DNA of 64,000 nucleotides from positions 1 through 64,000 of the forward strand of contig CAYSDZ010000016.1 in NCBI GenBank assembly GCA_964429915.1, read 5' to 3'. The translations under genes and the position numbers were made by a program. The number at the start of each line of letters is the position of its first letter. The first letter of the stretch is position 1. This DNA is from Alteromonas_F sp964429915 (GTDB lineage Bacteria; Pseudomonadota; Gammaproteobacteria; Enterobacterales; Alteromonadaceae). Under the pieces are notes generated by a model. It ran no database searches. It was not told the DNA's origin and worked only from the letters and a program-made list of their open reading frames with translations. Below are positions 26,635-34,324 of this stretch, piece by piece.

Positions 26635-27498
26635 TTATTTGCCCCAGTTAAGTTTTTTTCGTAACACTTCAAAATAATCATATTGTTTTGAATGGACGAG
26701 ACTTAACTGATTGAGACATTTACGAACGACAACATAGTCGCCAGGTTTTACGGGGAGCTCTACATGGCTATCACAGCTTATTTGAAGTGTTTCGCTGTTT
26801 TCTTCAGACACTCTCATCGCCACTTTAGCATTTGCATTGATGACAATTGGCCGACTAGATAAAGTATGTGGAAACATTGGAACCAAGGTAATAGCATCTA
26901 AAGACGGTGTAATAATCGGACCACCACCAGACAACGAATAGGCAGTCGATCCGGTTGGAGTGGCGATGATAATACCATCGGCCCTTTGGTTAGAAACAAA
27001 TTTATCATTTAAATAAATTCCAAACTCCATCATGTGCGCGACCTTACCGTGATGCAACACAACTTCGTTTACGGCTGTGCTTTTATGAACGACTGTATGA
27101 TTCCGCTGAATTTCTACTTCTAATAAAAACCGCTCTTCAACGCTCCATTCGCCATTAAATAGGCTTGTGAGTTGAGCTTCTATATCGTCGGGATTGATGT
27201 CGGTAAGAAAACCTAACTTGCCTCGATTTACACCGACCACATGAATGTCGTATTTTGCTAAAACTCGCGCTGCTCCGAGCATATTGCCGTCACCGCCAAC
27301 TACGATTGCAAGTTGAGCTTGTTGACCAATTTGTTCAATATCACAAAATTCAACGGGAGTAGAAATGTCTAGGTCTAAACCAGGACCAATTAATAGCTTG
27401 CATCCCTGTTTACTTAAAAAATCGATTAAAATATTGAGGCTAGTTAATGTGCCAGAATGATTAGGCTTCCCAATCAAGCCTACAATAGAATAACGCAT
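26635..27498 (-). CDS. nadK: NAD kinase
   Basis: A 287-aa enzyme phosphorylating NAD to NADP. The GGDGN motif lies in AIVVGGDGNMLGAARVL, and TPTGSTAYSLSGGGPII is the conserved substrate loop. The start at 27498 (MRYSIVGLIGKP) gives the usual length; upstream in-frame codons would add a tail unlike the family. It is transcribed divergently from grpE and lies upstream of recN, a common gammaproteobacterial order. Confidence 0.95.
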   Translation of the reverse strand: MRYSIVGLIGKPNHSGTLTSLNILIDFLSKQGCKLLIGPGLDLDISTPVEFCDIEQIGQQAQLAIVVGGDGNMLGAARVLAKYDIHVVGVNRGKLGFLTDINPDDIEAQLTSLFNGEWSVEERFLLEVEIQRNHTVVHKSTAVNEVVLHHGKVAHMMEFGIYLNDKFVSNQRADGIIIATPTGSTAYSLSGGGPIITPSLDAITLVPMFPHTLSSRPIVINANAKVAMRVSEENSETLQISCDSHVELPVKPGDYVVVRKCLNQLSLVHSKQYDYFEVLRKKLNWGK

Positions 27499-27617
27499 GT
27501 TACTTAACTTATTATCATTTTCATCAACCGTAGCATAGGTGTGCATACAACCCAAGCAAAAAGCTTATACGCAAGTGTCGAATGGCACAAGTCTGCTTAA
27601 ATTTATCGAACTTTGCC

Positions 27618-27646
27618 CTTGAAGCTGTGTTTTTTATCCCCACTTA
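27618..27646 (+). promoter_or_regulatory. Sigma-32 heat-shock promoter of grpE
   Basis: CTTGAA at 27618-27623, a 14-bp spacer, then CCCCACTTA at 27638-27646. This is a near-perfect match to the sigma-32 consensus (CTTGAA, 13-15 bp, CCCCATNT), 52 bases before the grpE start. Confidence 0.85.
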
Positions 27647-27697
27647 CCGAAACAGAGTGGAATTGGTAGCTTAGATTGTGTTTATTTGGAGGCCTGC

Positions 27698-28339
27698 ATG
27701 AGCGAGTCACGCGACGTGCAAAATGAAAATGAAAACCCAGAAGTGGTCACACCCGAAACTGATGATCATAACCTTGATAACGTAACGGATAATAGCGAAA
27801 GCGACGTTGAAGTGTTATCACCAGAAGACGACGTTAATGCGGAGCTTGCTGCTTTGCATGCAGAGTTAGAAGCTGCAAAAGCGCAAATTGACGAAAATAG
27901 AGACACGGTTTTACGAGCAAAAGCGGAAGTCGAAAATGCAAGACGTCGTGCCGATGCTGACGTTGAAAAGGCACGTAAATTTGCTTTAGAGCGCTTTGCC
28001 GGCGAATTGCTGCCTGTGTTAGATAATTTAGAACGCGCTATGAGTGCAGCAGATTCTGAAGATGAAGCAGTTAAACCTCTCCTTGAAGGGGTTGAAATGA
28101 CGCACAAAGGTTTTTTAGATACGGTGCAAAAATTTGGTTTGGAGTTGGTTGATCCACAAGGAAGCAGCTTTAACCCAGAGTTGCATCAGGCAATGTCTAT
28201 GCAAGAGAGTGACGAGTTCGAGCCAAATACTGTAATGGCAGTAATGCAAAAAGGTTTCACCCTCAATGGTCGATTGTTACGTCCTGCAATGGTGATGGTT
28301 TCTCGAGCACCTTCAAGCGGTGTAGATACACAAGCATAA
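27698..28339 (+). CDS. grpE: GrpE nucleotide exchange factor
   Basis: A 213-aa cochaperone that drives ADP release from DnaK. An acidic N-terminus (about 60 residues) and a long helix (ELAALHAELEAAKAQIDEN onward) are followed by the GrpE signature (LLPVLDNLERAM, VQKFGLELVDPQG, LHQAMSMQ, VMAVMQKGFTLNGRLLRPA). A GGAGG site precedes the ATG at 27698. It is driven by a sigma-32 promoter and lies directly upstream of dnaK. Confidence 0.97.
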   Translation: MSESRDVQNENENPEVVTPETDDHNLDNVTDNSESDVEVLSPEDDVNAELAALHAELEAAKAQIDENRDTVLRAKAEVENARRRADADVEKARKFALERFAGELLPVLDNLERAMSAADSEDEAVKPLLEGVEMTHKGFLDTVQKFGLELVDPQGSSFNPELHQAMSMQESDEFEPNTVMAVMQKGFTLNGRLLRPAMVMVSRAPSSGVDTQA

Positions 28340-28374
28340 TTTATATTTTTATTGGTTTAATTGTAGGTGGTGAT

Positions 28375-28403
28375 ATTGAAAATAATCGTAATAACCCCAC
28401 CTA
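28375..28403 (+). promoter_or_regulatory. Sigma-32 heat-shock promoter of dnaK
   Basis: ATTGAA at 28375-28380, a 14-bp spacer, then CCCCACCTA at 28395-28403. It is a strong -10 match with a one-base variant -35, located 37 bases before the dnaK start. dnaK can therefore be induced separately from grpE. Confidence 0.8.
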
Positions 28404-28439
28404 ACTATGCATCATAGCATTTAAGTTGGAGATTTTGAC

Positions 28440-30365
28440 ATGGGTAAAATCATAGGTATCGACTTAGGTACAACAAATTCATGTGTTGCTGTACTTGACG
28501 GCGAAAAAGCAAAAGTTATCGAAAATGCAGAAGGTGATCGTACAACACCTTCGATTATTGCCTACACAGCAGATGGCGAGACCTTAGTGGGTCAACCTGC
28601 TAAACGCCAAGCGGTAACGAATCCAGACAACACATTGTTCGCTATTAAGCGATTAATTGGTCGTCGTTTCGAAGATAAAGAAGTGCAACGCGACATCGAC
28701 ATCATGCCGTTTAAAATTGCGAAAGCAGATAATGGTGATGCGTGGGTAGAAGTGAAGGGCGAGAAAATGGCCCCCCCACAGATATCCGCTGAAGTATTGA
28801 AAAAAATGAAAAAAACCGCTGAGGATTATCTTGGCGAAAAAGTAACGGGTGCCGTAATCACAGTTCCTGCTTATTTTAATGATTCACAGCGTCAGGCAAC
28901 CAAAGACGCTGGCCGTATTGCGGGGCTAGACGTCAAGCGTATTATCAATGAACCTACTGCTGCAGCACTGGCTTACGGAATGGATAAAAAGCAAGGTGAT
29001 AACGTGGTTGCAGTTTATGACCTTGGTGGTGGTACTTTCGATATCTCGATCATTGAAATTGATGTGGTAGACGGTGAGCATACGTTTGAAGTACTTGCGA
29101 CTAATGGTGATACTCATTTGGGTGGTGAAGACTTCGATAACCGAATGATCAATTACCTAGTTGAAGAATTTAAGAAAGATCAAGGCGTCGATTTACGTAA
29201 AGATCCGCTTGCCATGCAGCGTTTAAAAGAAGCGGGCGAAAAAGCAAAAATCGAATTGTCCTCTGCTCAGCAAACAGAAGTTAACTTACCATATATTACC
29301 GCTGACGCGTCTGGTCCTAAGCATTTAGCTATCAAAGTGACTCGAGCGAAGCTTGAATCGTTAGTTGAAGATATGGTTAAAGATTCGCTAGAGCCAGTTA
29401 AAAAGGCGCTTGCCGATGCTGATCTCTCTGTGGGTGACGTAAATGAGATTATCCTAGTGGGCGGTCAAACACGTATGCCACTGGTACAGAAATACGTGAC
29501 TGAGTTTTTTGGCAAAGAGCCTCGCAAAGACGTTAACCCTGACGAAGCAGTTGCTGTAGGTGCCGCTATTCAAGGTGGTGTTCTGTCTGGTGAAGTGAAA
29601 GATGTTCTTCTGTTGGATGTTACACCACTTTCGCTCGGTATTGAAACGATGGGCGGTGTAATGACTGCACTTATAGAGAAAAATACGACGATTCCTACCA
29701 AGAAATCTCAAACATTCTCTACCGCAGACGACAACCAGTCAGCAGTAACGGTACACGTGTTACAGGGCGAGAGAAAGCAAGCTCAGGGTAACAAATCGCT
29801 AGGTCAATTCAACCTTGAAGGCATTCGGCCCGCATCTCGAGGTGTGCCTCAAATTGAAGTGACTTTCGATATCGATGCCGACGGTATTTTGCACGTATCT
29901 GCGAAAGATAAAGATACGGGTAAAGAGCAGAAGATTACTATTAAAGCGTCATCGGGTTTAAGCGAAGATGAAGTAGAAAAGATGGTGGCTGATGCTGAGG
30001 CTAACAAAGAAGCTGACAAGAAGTTTGAAGAGTTGATTCAGGCGCGTAACCAAGCTGATGGTATGATCCACAGCACACGTACTCAGCTAGAAGAAGCGGG
30101 CGACGCTTTGCCTGAAGACGATAAGAAAGCGATTGAAGCAGCGATTACTGATTTGGAAGAAGCTAGAAAAGGCGATAACAAAGAAGATATCGAGGCAAAA
30201 ACGCAGGCTTTGATACAGGCATCTGGCAAGTTAATGGAAGCTGCTCAAGCTAAGCAAGCAAGTGGTGCTGCTGATGCAGCTGACGCTGGCGCACAACAAT
30301 CTGCGGGTGCGGATGATGATGTTGTTGACGCTGAGTTTGAAGAAGTCAAAGACGACAACAAGTAA
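28440..30365 (+). CDS. dnaK: Chaperone DnaK (Hsp70)
   Basis: A 641-aa ATP-driven chaperone. GIDLGTTNSCVAV opens the ATPase domain, with VYDLGGGTFDISI and ILVGGQTRMPLVQ as phosphate and adenosine motifs. The substrate domain carries DVTPLSLGIETMGG, and the tail ends in an acidic DDVVDAEFEEVKDD. Full length, no anomalies. It has its own sigma-32 promoter and ends in a strong terminator. Confidence 0.99.
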   Translation: MGKIIGIDLGTTNSCVAVLDGEKAKVIENAEGDRTTPSIIAYTADGETLVGQPAKRQAVTNPDNTLFAIKRLIGRRFEDKEVQRDIDIMPFKIAKADNGDAWVEVKGEKMAPPQISAEVLKKMKKTAEDYLGEKVTGAVITVPAYFNDSQRQATKDAGRIAGLDVKRIINEPTAAALAYGMDKKQGDNVVAVYDLGGGTFDISIIEIDVVDGEHTFEVLATNGDTHLGGEDFDNRMINYLVEEFKKDQGVDLRKDPLAMQRLKEAGEKAKIELSSAQQTEVNLPYITADASGPKHLAIKVTRAKLESLVEDMVKDSLEPVKKALADADLSVGDVNEIILVGGQTRMPLVQKYVTEFFGKEPRKDVNPDEAVAVGAAIQGGVLSGEVKDVLLLDVTPLSLGIETMGGVMTALIEKNTTIPTKKSQTFSTADDNQSAVTVHVLQGERKQAQGNKSLGQFNLEGIRPASRGVPQIEVTFDIDADGILHVSAKDKDTGKEQKITIKASSGLSEDEVEKMVADAEANKEADKKFEELIQARNQADGMIHSTRTQLEEAGDALPEDDKKAIEAAITDLEEARKGDNKEDIEAKTQALIQASGKLMEAAQAKQASGAADAADAGAQQSAGADDDVVDAEFEEVKDDNK

Positions 30366-30383
30366 GCCTAACAGCAAAAAAAG

Positions 30384-30410
30384 GGCGCACGCATAATACG
30401 TGCGCCTTTT
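30384..30410 (+). terminator. Intrinsic terminator after dnaK
   Basis: An 8-bp GC-rich stem (30384-30391 with 30399-30406), 7-nt loop, then TTTT. It starts 19 bases after the dnaK stop and implies that much dnaK transcription ends before dnaJ. Confidence 0.85.
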
Positions 30411-30434
30411 GTGCATCTGCTAAGGCCTTCACTC

Positions 30435-30551
30435 CAGCTGCTTGGGTAAAGGTATAGTAAATTAATCACGCCGTGAACCCATCCATGGGGGCTTGAGCTC
30501 GGCATCCATGCCTCACACAGATTAATGTACTATGCCTTTACCAAACAGCTT
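30435..30551. repeat. Hairpin element copy B (core inverted relative to A and C)
   Basis: The arms 30435-30467 and 30520-30551 pair over about 32 bp with a few mismatches and one bulge. They enclose a 52-nt core (30468-30519) that, read on the minus strand, aligns base for base with copies A and C. It contains GGCATGGATGCC and CCCATGGATGGG mini-hairpins and ends TTCACGGCGT. The arm sequence is unrelated to the other copies. It lies in the dnaK-dnaJ gap. Confidence 0.88.
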
Positions 30552-30605
30552 CATGGCACGTTGGTGGCAAATGCTGGTTAATGATTAAAATGTGAGCCCG
30601 CCAGA

Positions 30606-30703
30606 GGGAAGTGTATTAAATTACAACCCCTGTGAGGCATGGATGCCGAACCGGAGCCTACATGGAAGTATTCATGGCGTGGTTGTAATTTAATACACTT
30701 CCC
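30606..30703. repeat. Hairpin element copy C
   Basis: Perfect 23-bp arms (30606-30628 and 30681-30703) enclose a 52-nt core (30629-30680). The core carries GGCATGGATGCC and a second mini-hairpin in which the CCC/GGG stem of copies A and B is replaced by TAC/GTA, a compensatory change. It ends TTCATGGCGT. With copy B it fills most of the 390-bp dnaK-dnaJ gap, and its right edge is 52 bases before dnaJ. Nothing else is seen in this gap. Confidence 0.9.
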
Positions 30704-30755
30704 CTCACAAGGGCGTGTTAAAACAACCTCGATAAGTACTAAGGTAGGACGTGAA

Positions 30756-31892
30756 ATGGCAAAACGAGACTATTATGAGGTCTTAGGGGTTGATAAAAGC
30801 GCCGGTGAGCGTGATATCAAGAAGGCGTATAAAAAGCTTGCGATGAAGTATCATCCCGACCGAACGCAAGGCGATAAGGCTTTAGAAGAAAAGTTTAAAG
30901 AAATTCAAGAAGCTTATGAAATATTAACGGATTCTCAAAAACGAGCGGCTTATGACCAATATGGCCATGCTGGGGTTGATCCTAATCGTGGGGGAGGTGC
31001 TGGAGCCGCCGATTTCGGTGATATTTTTGGTGATGTATTTGGCGATATTTTTGGTGGCGGAGGTAGAGGCGGCCGTCAGTCAAGAGCACGCCAAGGTGCA
31101 GACTTGCGTTACAACTTAGAAATGAGTTTGGAAGAGGCGGTTCGCGGAAAAGAAGTAGAAATTCGTGTTCCCACGCTGGCAGAATGTGAGGTATGTGGTG
31201 GCTCAGGAGCGAAAGCAGGCTCTAAGCCTACTACTTGTCCTACGTGCCATGGTTCCGGACAGGTGCAAATGCGCCAAGGTTTTTTTGCGGTTCAGCAAAC
31301 GTGCCCGACTTGTTCAGGCAAAGGGAAAATTATTAGCGATCCTTGTAATGCTTGTCATGGACAGGGTCGTGTAGAAAAAACCAAAACCTTATCGGTTAAA
31401 GTACCTGCCGGTGTTGATACCGGAGATAGAATTCGCTTATCAGGTGAAGGTGAAGCAGGAGAAAATGGAGCGCCTGCAGGTGATTTGTATGTACAGGTAC
31501 ATATTCGCGATCACAAAATATTCACTCGTGATGGTAATAACTTGTATTGCGAGGTTCCACTGAGTTTCACTACTGCTGCTTTAGGTGGAGAAATAAACGT
31601 CCCTACTCTTGATGGCAAAGTAAAGCTTAAAGTAAGCCCTGAAACGCAAACTGGCCGTATGTTCCGTTTAAGAGGAAAAGGGGTGAAGTCTGTGAGAAGT
31701 GGGGCAGTGGGTGATTTAATGTGCAAAGTGGTTATTGAAACACCGGTGAATTTGTCATCTAAGCAAAAGGCGATTTTGGAAGAGTTTGATGCGTCTATGG
31801 GCGGTGATGCTAAGCAAGTTGCTAAGCATAGGCCGAAGGAACAAGGCTTTTTTGATGGTGTAAAAAAGTTTTTTGACGATTTAACCAACTAA
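30756..31892 (+). CDS. dnaJ: Chaperone DnaJ (Hsp40)
   Basis: A 378-aa cochaperone that stimulates DnaK. The J domain has the HPD tripeptide in KYHPDRTQGD, then a Gly/Phe-rich stretch, and four CxxCxGxG-type zinc motifs (CEVCGGSGA, CPTCHGSGQ, CPTCSGKGK, CNACHGQGR). The start is at 30756 (MAKRDYYEVLGV), just after a GTAGGA site. A longer reading upstream would translate part of the hairpin element and is rejected. It is separated from dnaK by a terminator and two hairpin elements, unlike the usual close coupling. Confidence 0.98.
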   Translation: MAKRDYYEVLGVDKSAGERDIKKAYKKLAMKYHPDRTQGDKALEEKFKEIQEAYEILTDSQKRAAYDQYGHAGVDPNRGGGAGAADFGDIFGDVFGDIFGGGGRGGRQSRARQGADLRYNLEMSLEEAVRGKEVEIRVPTLAECEVCGGSGAKAGSKPTTCPTCHGSGQVQMRQGFFAVQQTCPTCSGKGKIISDPCNACHGQGRVEKTKTLSVKVPAGVDTGDRIRLSGEGEAGENGAPAGDLYVQVHIRDHKIFTRDGNNLYCEVPLSFTTAALGGEINVPTLDGKVKLKVSPETQTGRMFRLRGKGVKSVRSGAVGDLMCKVVIETPVNLSSKQKAILEEFDASMGGDAKQVAKHRPKEQGFFDGVKKFFDDLTN

Positions 31893-31913
31893 TGTCAGGA
31901 TAACAGAAGTTCT

Positions 31914-31948
31914 AAGGCCGTTGTTGCTTTCGCACCACGGCCTTTTTT
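31914..31948 (+). terminator. Intrinsic terminator after dnaJ
   Basis: A GGCCGT/ACGGCC stem (31916-31921 with 31937-31942), 15-nt loop and six T after the stem, located 23 bases after the dnaJ stop. Confidence 0.8.
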
Positions 31949-31974
31949 ATATCCTAACAGAGTCAGAGGTTGCA

Positions 31975-32463
31975 ATGAAAAAAACGTCATTTTGGGTGAG
32001 CGTATCTATGCTGACCGCCCTTAGTTCGCTATCTATTCCCTTGCTTGCTAACGCACAAGACGTCGCTAAATCATCGCGCCAAGCAGGAAACGCAGTTACT
32101 TTCAGGCAATCTATCTTTCAGTTGATTCGGTCTAATATTGGTCCATTAGGTGCAATGGCTAAAGGCCAAATGCCCTATGACGTAGAAACAATGGAAACCA
32201 ATGCTGAGCGAATGATGCAATTGGCCGCTATGCTCCCTGATTACATGGAGTTGGACACGTCCAACTTTGAGCTGAAAACCAGTGCGAGTGAAAAAATTTG
32301 GGCAAATTTAGACGACTTCAACGAAAAAGCGAACGACTTATATCTTGCTGCGAAGGCACTTAAAAGTGTTGCTCAAACAAAAGATGAATCACAATATCGA
32401 GCAGCGATCGGAAAAGTGGGCGGCACATGTAAGGCTTGTCACGATAGTTACAAAACAGAGTGA
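31975..32463 (+). CDS. Periplasmic cytochrome c'
   Basis: A 162-aa class II cytochrome c. A signal peptide (MKKTSFWVSVSMLTALSSLS, cleaved after LLANA) is followed by a four-helix bundle with the C-terminal heme site CKACH (about residues 151-155). The ATG at 31975 is preceded by AGAGG. These proteins bind NO or CO, or pass electrons. It converges on a cytochrome b561 gene with only 8 bases between the stops. Confidence 0.92.
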   Translation: MKKTSFWVSVSMLTALSSLSIPLLANAQDVAKSSRQAGNAVTFRQSIFQLIRSNIGPLGAMAKGQMPYDVETMETNAERMMQLAAMLPDYMELDTSNFELKTSASEKIWANLDDFNEKANDLYLAAKALKSVAQTKDESQYRAAIGKVGGTCKACHDSYKTE

Positions 32464-32471
32464 TTGCTTTT

Positions 32472-33173
32472 CTACCATAGGGCTTCAGGTTTGGGAGCCC
32501 AAACCACAACTACCATATAAACAGTAATGGCTACGATACAGGCAATAGCCAGGCACCTCAACCAGTAGTATTTTAGCTGTGTTGGGTGCGTGCTTTCATC
32601 AATTGGGGTGCGTTTCTTTCCTGTCACCATGGCTGTGATTAAAGCTTGTTTTTTAACTACAACGTAAAGAAAAACAGCAAGGATATGCAGCGCGATCAAA
32701 ATCTTAAGCACAAAAAACGTATAGTGATGAACACTGCTAATTAAGGCCTGTATCGATGAGGGTATAGAGTGATGATAAGGCGCATCAAAGAAGATGTCAT
32801 CTGTCATAAATAGACCACTTATTCCTTGAAGTAAAAGAAGAAAAAGTAAAAGAATCACCATCACACCGCCTAAGGGATTATGACTTAAGTAAACAGGAGC
32901 GCTAGGTTTAAAGATGTTTCTCGCGTAGCGCACAATGCGAGACGGCCGATATAAAAAGGTTTTGAATCTAGCGTAATACGTACCCAAAAATCCCCAGATT
33001 ATTCTAAAAATAACTACCGCAATGAACACATAGCCTATTTTGGCGTGTAGCTCTATTTTAGTGTCTAACCACTCAGCGCTTGCCCACTGAGCAATAAATA
33101 ACCCTACGATAAGCCAATGGCAAACCCTTACCGGGAGGTCCCAAACGCGCGTGCTTTGCATTGTGTTGGCCAT
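32472..33173 (-). CDS. Cytochrome b561-type membrane protein
   Basis: A protein of about 233 aa with four main membrane helices plus a C-terminal one, of the Ni,Fe-hydrogenase/cytochrome b561 family. Heme-ligand histidines are in RVCHWLIVGLF, IELHAKIGYVF, SSVHHYTFFVLK and LIALHILAVFL. It probably oxidises quinol and passes electrons to the convergent cytochrome c'. The start is uncertain between 33173 (MANTMQ) and 33161 (MQSTRVW). Confidence 0.87.
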   Translation of the reverse strand: MANTMQSTRVWDLPVRVCHWLIVGLFIAQWASAEWLDTKIELHAKIGYVFIAVVIFRIIWGFLGTYYARFKTFLYRPSRIVRYARNIFKPSAPVYLSHNPLGGVMVILLLFLLLLQGISGLFMTDDIFFDAPYHHSIPSSIQALISSVHHYTFFVLKILIALHILAVFLYVVVKKQALITAMVTGKKRTPIDESTHPTQLKYYWLRCLAIACIVAITVYMVVVVWAPKPEALW

Positions 33174-33240
33174 AAATAGTTGCAATTGCTCTAAATTATT
33201 GCATAGTGCACGCATCCTTCAACAACAAAATATTATCTTT

Positions 33241-34050
33241 ATGAAGCTTGGAATTCTTGGCGCAAACGGGCGCATGGGGCAACATCTCATAGAAGCTACC
33301 CATTTATCTCAATCCGCGCAGCTAGTGGCTGCTGTTGTTCGCACTTCGTCATCAAGTTTAGGCCTTGATGCAGGGCTTGTGGCTCGTTTAGGTAGTATAG
33401 ATATTAAGTGTCAATCACTCGACAATATCGACCCCACGCTTCTCGATGTAATGATTGACTTTACTCTGCCTGATGCGCTTGGCAACAATGTAGACTGGTG
33501 CGTAAGGAATAAAAAAGCGATGGTGATTGGGACTACCGGCTTAGACGATGCCCAGTTTGCATTAATGGAAGAAGCGGCAAAAGACATCCCCGTTTTTTGG
33601 GCTGCAAATTATAGTCTAGGCATCAACGTTATGCTGAATTTAGCGAGTCAGGCCGCAATGGCGCTTGAGCATTTGGCGGATATAGAAATTATTGAAGCTC
33701 ATCATAAACACAAATTAGATTCTCCCTCAGGCACTGCCATTGCGATAGGGGAAGCCATCGCAACAGCAACACAAAGAAATCTTGATGATTGTGCAATTTA
33801 TGGCCATCAAACAGCAGCCTCCTCACGGGAACGCAGCGATATTGGTTTTTCAGTCATTCGTGGTGGCGACATTGTTGGTGAACACACTGCACTATTTGCC
33901 TGTGAGGGGGAGCGCTTAGAAATTACCCATAAAGCATCAACGAGAATGACATTTGCATCGGGGGCCGTAAACGCAGCAGTATGGTTAGCAAAGCAAGCCC
34001 CAGGGCGATACGGAATGCAAGATTTAATTGATGGCCTAGTTAATAAGTAG
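33241..34050 (+). CDS. dapB: 4-hydroxy-tetrahydrodipicolinate reductase
   Basis: A 269-aa NAD(P)H-dependent enzyme of lysine and diaminopimelate biosynthesis. GILGANGRMG is the dinucleotide loop, and EAHHKHKLDSPSGTA holds the catalytic His/Lys and substrate-binding residues. The start at 33241 (MKLGILG) is the family N-terminus. It lies directly before carA, as in E. coli. Confidence 0.97.
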   Translation: MKLGILGANGRMGQHLIEATHLSQSAQLVAAVVRTSSSSLGLDAGLVARLGSIDIKCQSLDNIDPTLLDVMIDFTLPDALGNNVDWCVRNKKAMVIGTTGLDDAQFALMEEAAKDIPVFWAANYSLGINVMLNLASQAAMALEHLADIEIIEAHHKHKLDSPSGTAIAIGEAIATATQRNLDDCAIYGHQTAASSRERSDIGFSVIRGGDIVGEHTALFACEGERLEITHKASTRMTFASGAVNAAVWLAKQAPGRYGMQDLIDGLVNK

Positions 34051-34117
34051 GTATTTTAAAGCGTTGATAGTAAAATTGGGTTGAAAGGGTTGTTTTTGGT
34101 AAAAGTTAAACTCGATA

Positions 34118-34298
34118 TTGACCCTGTTAAATCGCTGCTGTATGATCCGCGGAATTTGCCAAAAATTTGCGATTATATGGGTTCTTGAAACCTACATGTC
34201 GCGGTTTTATTAGCTGCAAAGACATAAGCAAAGAGCGTTTTTAAAATCGTAACTTTGTTTTAGTTAAGGTTTTACAGGTTTTGGCCAGTAAAACCTTA
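34118..34298 (+). promoter_or_regulatory. carA promoter and leader hairpin
   Basis: TTGACC at 34118-34123, a 17-bp spacer and TATGAT at 34141-34146 form a near-ideal sigma-70 promoter. The predicted leader is about 170 nt. It contains an 11-bp perfect stem (34265-34275 with 34288-34298, 12-nt loop) ending 15 bases before the GGAGG ribosome site. No T-run follows, so it is not a simple terminator. Confidence 0.65.
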
Positions 34299-34324
34299 GG
34301 TTACCCTTATATCTGGAGGTTGAC

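Noticed and set aside
30639..30755. A 39-residue N-terminal extension of DnaJ reading MDAEPEPTWKYSW
   Set aside because: It translates the core of hairpin element C. The family start MAKRDYY with its own ribosome site is at 30756.
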